A DNA stretch of 64,000 nt from Kazachstania africana CBS 2517 (Eukaryota > Ascomycota > Saccharomycetes > Saccharomycetales > Saccharomycetaceae): the NCBI RefSeq assembly GCF_000304475.1, contig NC_018943.1, positions 868,001 through 932,000 on the forward strand. The letters are read 5' to 3'. The notes beneath the pieces were generated by a model. It was not told the origin of the DNA. It did no database searches and saw nothing but the letters and a program-made list of their open reading frames with translations. Made by a program: the position numbers and the translations under genes. Shown piece by piece: positions 58,310 to 64,000 of this stretch (its first letter is position 1; each line of letters opens with the position of its first letter).

Positions 58310-59413
58310 ATGCTGATCATACCAGAAATTAGGCCATTCACCCTTACCTCGAGGACTCTCTATCGTATGTTGCTGTTTATCATTCTCACCGTCTTCAGCG
58401 GTGTAGTTATAGATCATTTACTAATACAATCGGATTTAGGCGCTGCTTATATTAACTCCCCCCTCCACAACAGGGTGTTCTCCCTCTCCAAACGATTCTT
58501 CACAAGTAATACTGCATTCAATAATAGCTACACGAACGGTAATGGGTACAGTAATACTACAAACACTACAAACCCACAATTCACTTATAAAGCAGTGGTG
58601 GCATATCAACCAAAGGACAGAAATGACCAAATATATCAAAAATTAAAAGATTCTATACTTTCACCCACTGGTGAAGATAATTATTTTATTACAAGTAATA
58701 GTATATCGGATGTATATGCAGCTGTGGCCGATGGTGTCGGTGGTTGGGCAGAGCTTGGTTATGATTCAAGTGCTATTTCAAGAGAATTGTGCAATTCCAT
58801 GTCAAAATTCACTTCTACTTTATCAGGAAGAAAAGATGGTATCTCACCAAGAGATATCTTGGATTTTGCATATAATAAGATAAAAGAAGAAGGTGTAGTG
58901 AAAGTCGGAAGCACGACGGCCATTGTGGCCCACTTCAAAGACAATGGGCTATTAGAAGTGGCTAACTTGGGTGATTCTTGGTGTGGCGTTTTCAGGGACA
59001 GTAAGTTAGTCTTCGAAACTAAATTTCAAACTGTCGGCTTCAATGCTCCTTACCAACTGTCAATTATTCCTGATTCAATCTCGAAAGGCCAAAAATATAT
59101 TCAAAATACCCCAGCGGATGCTGACAATTACAGTTTTCAATTACAAAAAAATGACGTTATACTATTAGCAACCGATGGTGTGACTGATAACATAGGTACA
59201 GAAGATATGGAACTATTTTTGAAGGATAATGAAGACCAAATCTTACAAGATCTGGAGAGCGTGTCAAAAGACTTCGTTTCCAAAGTTGTTTCATTGAGTA
59301 AAGATCCCGAATACCCAAGTGTCTTTGCCCAAGAATTATCCAAATTAACCGGCAAAACTTACGGAGGAGGCAAACAAGATGATATTACTGTTGTTGTAGT
59401 TAAGGCTATGTGA
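58310..59413 (+). CDS. PTC7: PP2C-type phosphatase Ptc7 (unspliced frame; in-frame intron 58365-58439)
   Basis: Mn/Mg-dependent protein phosphatase that in S. cerevisiae dephosphorylates the coenzyme Q factor Coq7. The unspliced frame encodes 367 residues; removal of the 75-base intron gives 342, almost the spliced S. cerevisiae length (343). The spliced N terminus (LIIPEIRPFTLTSRTLYRAAYI) is a basic, acid-poor mitochondrial presequence. The retained intron adds a hydrophobic helix MLLFIILTVFSGVVI at about 20-34 that would anchor the protein in a membrane, as the S. cerevisiae nuclear-envelope isoform is. PP2C motifs: VADGVGGWAELG near 143, LGDSWCGV near 221, LATDGVTDN near 286 and QDDITVVVV at the end. 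Confidence 0.95.
   Translation: MLIIPEIRPFTLTSRTLYRMLLFIILTVFSGVVIDHLLIQSDLGAAYINSPLHNRVFSLSKRFFTSNTAFNNSYTNGNGYSNTTNTTNPQFTYKAVVAYQPKDRNDQIYQKLKDSILSPTGEDNYFITSNSISDVYAAVADGVGGWAELGYDSSAISRELCNSMSKFTSTLSGRKDGISPRDILDFAYNKIKEEGVVKVGSTTAIVAHFKDNGLLEVANLGDSWCGVFRDSKLVFETKFQTVGFNAPYQLSIIPDSISKGQKYIQNTPADADNYSFQLQKNDVILLATDGVTDNIGTEDMELFLKDNEDQILQDLESVSKDFVSKVVSLSKDPEYPSVFAQELSKLTGKTYGGGKQDDITVVVVKAM
58365..58439 (+). other. PTC7: PTC7 alternative, frame-preserving intron
   Basis: 5' splice site GTATGT (58365-58370), branch site TACTAAT (58419-58425) and 3' site TTTAG ending at 58439. The length is 75 bases, exactly 25 codons, and contains no stop codon in frame, so both spliced and unspliced mRNAs are translatable. 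Splicing joins C(58364) to GC(58440-58441), keeping Arg at the junction. Confidence 0.88.
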
Positions 59414-59500
59414 TTAAATAAATCGAAAAAGAATCTATATAAATCCAGTTTGCTATAAGAATGCTAATACTAAGCTATGACTTCACCAAAAAACCCACTC

Positions 59501-62500
59501 TCAATCAAAGGTACGCTGTAAAACAATCCGCTTGATCTTTTCTCTCTCATTTTTTAACTTTTCTTCTTCTTTTAAGACTCCAGAAACAAATTTAACATCA
59601 GTAGGTAATGCTAAAGTACGCGAACTGGTTTTCTTACCCGATTTGGTTAAGAATGCAAAAGCCACCTTTTCAGAACTACCGTTCGAAGCACCATCATTAG
59701 TCTTCCTTGCAATAGCCAGCTTAGGTTTATTTAAACCAGACATATTTGAAGTGATGATAGGCATTCTGTCACTACTGGCCTTCTCATTTTGTCTCTCTTC
59801 AACCGATTCTAGCATCAATTGTTGGAACTGTTTCTCTAACTCTTCTTCTGCCTTTTTCTCTTCTTCACTCTTTAATCTCTTCTCATATTCATCATACATT
59901 CTCTTCAATTCAGTATTCCTATCTGCGTCAATATCATTGAAATTATCATCGTCTTCGTCTTCATCTTCGTCATCAGATTCGTCCTCCTCACTACTACTAT
60001 CGTCATTGGCTAAGTCGCTCTCATTCTCATCTGATAAATCATCCAGAAAATCAACACCATCTTCTGTAGTTTGTTTTTGATCCTCGAAATTTTCGTAATC
60101 ATCGTCAATTTGTTGGCCTTCGTCATTGTCTTCGTCATCTTCCTCTTCTTCATAATCTTCTTCACTCTGTAATGGGGCCTCACAGTTCTTAATCGAATTA
60201 TTCACTGGTTTCAATGACTTTACTAGCCCCTCTAATATAGAGGCACAGTCTTTTATATTATCGGCTCTTGAAAAAGTAATTGTTTCAGATATCTTAGCGA
60301 AAGTATCAACTACCTTGAATTCTGTTTCCTTTGGTAATGGTTGATTCTTTGTGAATATGTAATATTCAAAGAACCTTGTCAACAAGCCCAATCGTTTTGT
60401 CAAAGTGGAAGGAAATCTTCTTACATTTAGTAGAATCGTGGTCACTAGGTGCACCCTAAAATAATTATCAGGTGGGTCTGATTCGTTTAAATATGCAGGA
60501 TTTGGCAAATTTCTGAAACATCCAAACCTGATGATATTATTAATAACATCCAAAAAAACGGTGGCCTTGATCATCTCCATGTTAAATATTTCTGTTAAAT
60601 ATCTGACATTTGCTATTCTAGACATATTTTCACTGTAAACATTAGTTTCCAGTCCACGTTCAATATTTTCTAGTACCTGATCTATGGTTTTAATAACAAA
60701 ATTTCTTTGATAGGCATATAAACCATTCAGAAGTTTAGACAAAATGGATATATTTTGATAGTTCACTTTTTCAGGTTCTGTGAATAGAGCGAACAATGTG
60801 TTATACACATTTCCATCTTTCCAATTCGCCTTACGTATCAGATTTACCGCCCTTCTATAGTCTACATTAGAGAGTTCACTTCTAATCAGAACAGTGTAAA
60901 ATTCTTCTTCAGGGGTTAATTTCCTTCCTTCAAGATTGAGCGATTTGATAGAGGGAGGAAAAAGTAATGTAAGTAGATTATCTAAAGCACTTTTTAATGA
61001 CATGTTCAATTGTCTATCTCTCATCTTAGTTCTCAGTAAATCTACCATCTTTTCCATCTGGGGCTGTAGTTCAGGCTTATTCAATAAGAATTTTCCACAA
61101 TGCTCAAAAAAAATGGTTAAAATTTCAATGTTGTTAGGCACATGAAGATTCATGATTAATGTCCTTATTTTGTGGAAAATCATAAATATTGGTACCTGCA
61201 TAAATTTGATCATTTCACTGAAGAAAATGATATTCTTCACATTTATTTTATTTGAGTGCAACTGATTTCTGAAGCCGTTATCCAGATACTTAATAAGTTC
61301 CTCGCTAACTTCAGGAAGGTACTGACTATTTGAAGCAACAAATCTAGAATATATCCTAATTTTACTCCATTCTTGAGTTTCAATAAAAAACTTTAGCAGT
61401 CTATTTCTAGTTGCTTTATTGTCCAAATGATTTCTCCAGTACGATACGGTTAGTTCATCGATCGATTCCTTTGTTTCAGTCATTTCTAATACATTGAAGA
61501 ATTCGTTTATCGCATCGGCTGTAGACTGTGCGGCATCTGTTGAGTTCATTGATTCTTCTACCAAATCTGCAATATCTGGAAGATTCTCATAGAATCTACG
61601 GGTTTCATCATTTTCCCACAGTCTCTCATTAGGAGGCAGTACTTGATTTATTATCATAGGTACGATAGCTTCATCTTCAATGGGTTTTTCATCTTTAAAT
61701 TTTGGAACATTCATATTTAAAGCTTCCCCCAATATTTCTATAGCACTTTTGAATCTTTCAAAGATTGGCATTAAAGTGTCATGCTCTTCGATATATTCAT
61801 CTACTAATTTCCCCGTTCTAATTTGACATTTCTGATGCTCTTTCATCAATTTGTTTATTTTCTTATTTAACTCAACTGCTTTACCAGAAACAGCTTCTGT
61901 GAAGACTTTAAATAAGGCTTGTAGGGATGGTCTGACAGTCTCGTCTGAGATAAACTTATCCCAAGTAGTGTCATCTTTATCAAAGAAGAAGGGAAATCTC
62001 TTCACGAAGCTTGTTCCGACAGTTGTGGTGTAGCCCAAGTTAAACTTGAAATTTAAAACTTCTTTAAGTATACTAAAAAGAAGACTTTCTTTCTTATTCA
62101 ACCCTTTTTGCAAAAATAATGGAAGTGCATCTTTGGAGACAACATCATCCAAAGTAGTAAAGATATTAACTAAGTATAACTCTGTGAATATCCGTAAATT
62201 ACCATTTAACTTATTCAGTCTGGTTATTTCATTCTTCTCAATATTGGCAGAATCTGCTGGGTTTTCAAAATTGCCTAGGAAAAGCTGGAACAGCTTTGGT
62301 GTGAAACTTGTACTAAATCTTTGATGCATGGCACTGATGACTTCTATAGCGACGAGAACCTCTTCATTCCTGTTTGGTACGTTCGAAAGTACCTCATTTA
62401 CAGTAGTAACTAATTCTGATAGATACTTTGCCAAAGAAATTTCAGATAAATCCTTCAATAAAGAATCTTTGGAATCCTTCGTAAAACCTTTCTTCAATTT

Positions 62501-62738
62501 CTTTATAAATCCTGTATTTTTTTTAATACTAGAATCTAATTTCTTGTTTTTCAATGGAAAAACATCCTCCCCATTCCAAGCTCTAGTATTCAGCTCAAAA
62601 AGCTCTGATCTTCTTTCATCCTAATGAAAATAAATGCACAGCAAGGTTAGTAAACTGAGAAGCCTTCATTTACAATGCCACCAATCAACCTCAAAGCAGT
62701 ATGTAACTTAACATAGCACTATAACAACATACATTCAT
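59501..62738 (-). CDS. NMD2: Nonsense-mediated decay factor Nmd2/Upf2, two exons
   Basis: Scaffold that bridges Upf1 and Upf3 in nonsense-mediated mRNA decay. The coding sequence joins 62738-62733 (ATGAAT) to 62620-59501; the 112-base intron lies between. The 1041-residue product starts MNDERRSELFELNTRAWNGED, matching S. cerevisiae MDDGRKKELHDLNTRAWNGEE in layout. MIF4G repeats cover about 40-230, 390-560 and 565-790, with NKATRNRLLKFF near 408 and SDPPDNYFRVHLVTTILLN near 720. A long acidic linker (about 815-900) precedes the C-terminal Upf1-binding region with DADRNTELKRMYDEYEKRL near 907 and LALPTDVKFVSGVL near 1004. S. cerevisiae Nmd2 has 1089 residues. Confidence 0.96.
62621..62732 (-). 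other. NMD2: NMD2 5' intron
   Basis: On the minus strand: GTATGT at 62732-62727, branch site TACTAAC at 62652-62646, and TTAG ending at 62621, total 112 bases (113 in S. cerevisiae). Exon 1 is only ATGAAT. Splicing keeps frame and restores the conserved N terminus; the longest uninterrupted frame would start 24 residues too late. Confidence 0.93.
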
Positions 62739-63106
62739 AATACACACGAGAAAGATGTGCAAAAAAGGAAATTTCGACGCTTGTTCTAATAATCTCAAGC
62801 CAATATTGTTTGAGATGCCATTGAATAATTGCACTCTTGCTATATAATTAACCAGATCGTAGACCTACAAAAAAAACCAAATTGATACCCGGCATTTAAA
62901 CCCTAAAACTAATTTAGGGCTGTAAAATAGGGTTACAATTAGCCCTAACAGCCGGGTTACATTATAAAAATATAGCTTCGATTTAAGAAAGTCCCACACT
63001 GAAAACGTAAATGTATGATTAAATAACTTATCTGCAAATTATTGAGTAGAGGTGTAACGCCACAGAATAGAGGTCAATTGAGTTTTGTACATGCTAAGAA
63101 TAGCTG
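62739..63106. other. NMD2-YHR078W divergent intergenic region
   Basis: 368 bases between divergent start codons. Apart from the TTAGGG-motif cluster described separately it holds A+T-rich promoter sequence and no reading frame. Confidence 0.55.
62887..62957. promoter_or_regulatory. Cluster of four TTAGGG-type (Tbf1) motifs flanked by an inverted repeat
   Basis: AACCCTAA (62899-62906), TTAGGGCT (62914-62921), ATAGGGTT (62927-62934) and AGCCCTAA (62941-62948) alternate in orientation within 50 bases. Three match the Tbf1 consensus ARCCCTAA exactly, and the third in order deviates at one base. ACCCGGC (62887-62893) and its exact complement GCCGGGT (62951-62957) flank them; both are near-matches to Reb1 sites. 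Confidence 0.6.
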
Positions 63107-64000
63107 ATGGAACAGTTAGTGACACTTTTTATATTGGTTTTTTCTGCATATTTTGTCTTCCGTGGTTCCTACAATTTTGTATGGTTTAAGGTAAATGTGT
63201 TGTTCGATAACATATCGCTTCATTGTGATGAGGATTTTGACTCTCTTTCCACCAATTTGAAAGGTAAATTAAATGAGTATAAGGACACGTTTATCCAGAA
63301 ATTTTACAGTGAATATTCCATTTCCTCGAAAAAGATGGTTGAATCGATACGAATATTATTTTCAATCGCTGCTGTTTCCTACGTTATTACCATGGAAATT
63401 GTACTCCGACAAATTAGAATTGCTAGCAGTGAGACGAAGTTTGATTTTATAACGAATTGGATATGGCCTTTCACATCTATGATGCTTTCTCTGATTCTAA
63501 TTCTAATTCAACCATTTTTCATTTTCATTAGTTTACTCAATAAATTTTATAATGATACCTTCGATATGGATAGACTAGTCATGGTTACAAGCGCTATCCT
63601 TTTTGTATGCATTACCACACTAGCGTTAGTCAATTTAGGACCATTTCAATATACTTCAAATATCCTAACTAGACTTTCAATCGGCGGAGTCACTATTATG
63701 GCCATGCTGTCAGGTATAGCATGTGCTTCGACTCTATACTACACTTACCTATTTATTAAAAATAGAAGTAAAAGGAAATATCTTCCCATAAGCAGCACAG
63801 CGGCTGACAGTATCCAAAATAGGAAACTACTACTCTGGTCCAACAGAAGTCGGTTTCATGAAAAGTTGGACTATTATCAAAATCAGGTCAGGGAGAATAT
63901 TGCCACTTTGGAATCCCTAGATAAAGAAAATGATGAATCCTATAAGTTTAAAAATGACCATTTATTGGAGAAAATTAGTATTTACCAAGTTGAAATTTCA
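63107..64000 (+). CDS. YHR078W: Multispanning membrane protein, YHR078W orthologue, cut by the window edge
   Basis: The first 298 codons are in the window and the frame is open to the edge. The product starts MEQLVTLFILVFSAYFVFRG (first membrane segment). Further segments lie near 86-106 (ILFSIAAVSYVITMEIVL), 128-152 (MMLSLILILIQPFFIFISLL), 162-182 (ILFVCITTLALV) and 193-216 (VTIMAMLSGIACASTLYYTYLF), followed by a polar cytoplasmic part with WSNRSRFHEKLDYYQ. YHR078W is an uncharacterised S. cerevisiae protein of about 552 residues; I recall resemblance to the GPHR/GPR89 family but cannot confirm it here. Assignment rests on its divergence from NMD2 and on topology. Confidence 0.85.
   Translation, partial: MEQLVTLFILVFSAYFVFRGSYNFVWFKVNVLFDNISLHCDEDFDSLSTNLKGKLNEYKDTFIQKFYSEYSISSKKMVESIRILFSIAAVSYVITMEIVLRQIRIASSETKFDFITNWIWPFTSMMLSLILILIQPFFIFISLLNKFYNDTFDMDRLVMVTSAILFVCITTLALVNLGPFQYTSNILTRLSIGGVTIMAMLSGIACASTLYYTYLFIKNRSKRKYLPISSTAADSIQNRKLLLWSNRSRFHEKLDYYQNQVRENIATLESLDKENDESYKFKNDHLLEKISIYQVEIS

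Noticed and set aside
59532..60080. 182-codon plus-strand frame antisense to NMD2
   Set aside because: Shadow of the Asp/Glu-rich linker of NMD2, whose GAT/GAA codons read as Ser/Phe codons on the other strand.

Overview
This is nuclear DNA of a budding yeast of the family Saccharomycetaceae. Nearly every long reading frame is recognisable as the orthologue of a named Saccharomyces cerevisiae gene. Genes are compact, A+T-rich and mostly intronless, and the few introns use the yeast signals GTATGT and TACTAAC/TACTAAT. Gene order mixes genes that S. cerevisiae keeps on chromosome IV (YDR) with genes it keeps on chromosome VIII (YHR), and several expected neighbours are missing. This suggests a species that shares the whole-genome duplication but resolved some duplicates differently from S. 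cerevisiae. A Kazachstania- or Naumovozyma-like yeast would fit; the genus cannot be fixed from the sequence alone.

Layout. 1-10.8 kb: YSP2, YCG1, UTP4 and PEP7, the block YDR326C-YDR323C in reverse. 11.3-22 kb: BFA1, KCH1, tRNA-Arg(CCU), HIT1, YJR056C, tRNA-Tyr(GUA), CDC8 and PTK2, collinear with YJR053W-YJR059W including both tRNAs but without APS2. 22.8-26.5 kb: SUR2, PIH1, PRO1. 28.3-34.8 kb: GIC2, VMA22, FYV4, MED6, a CPR5-type cyclophilin and an RSC3/RSC30 gene, a six-gene block inverted relative to S. cerevisiae. 34.9-46.8 kb: RPP1, SSZ1, TFB1, RRP3, tRNA-Pro(UGG), PIB1, HTD2, RRP4. 47.7-64 kb: ERG7, OSH3, QNS1, PPE1, an unrecognised gene, PTC7, NMD2 and the 5' part of YHR078W.

The genes are housekeeping functions rather than one pathway. 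A recurring theme is ribosome and RNA biogenesis (UTP4, HIT1, RPP1, SSZ1, RRP3, RRP4), whose promoters carry PAC and/or RRPE motifs. Other groups are sterol and sphingolipid metabolism and transport (YSP2, ERG7, OSH3, SUR2), PI3P-linked endosomal traffic (PEP7, PIB1), and cell polarity, cell cycle and chromosomes (GIC2, BFA1, CDC8, YCG1).

I found no mobile element, CRISPR array, gene cluster or foreign island. The most informative observations are the conserved in-frame, membrane-encoding intron of PTC7, the 5' intron of NMD2 that restores its N terminus, a cluster of TTAGGG (Tbf1-type) motifs between NMD2 and YHR078W, a nested hairpin between RRP4 and ERG7, the six-gene inversion, MCB-rich and PDRE/SRE-rich promoters of GIC2 and SUR2, and one gene between PPE1 and PTC7 that I could not place. 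I did not find a convincing new biological system here.
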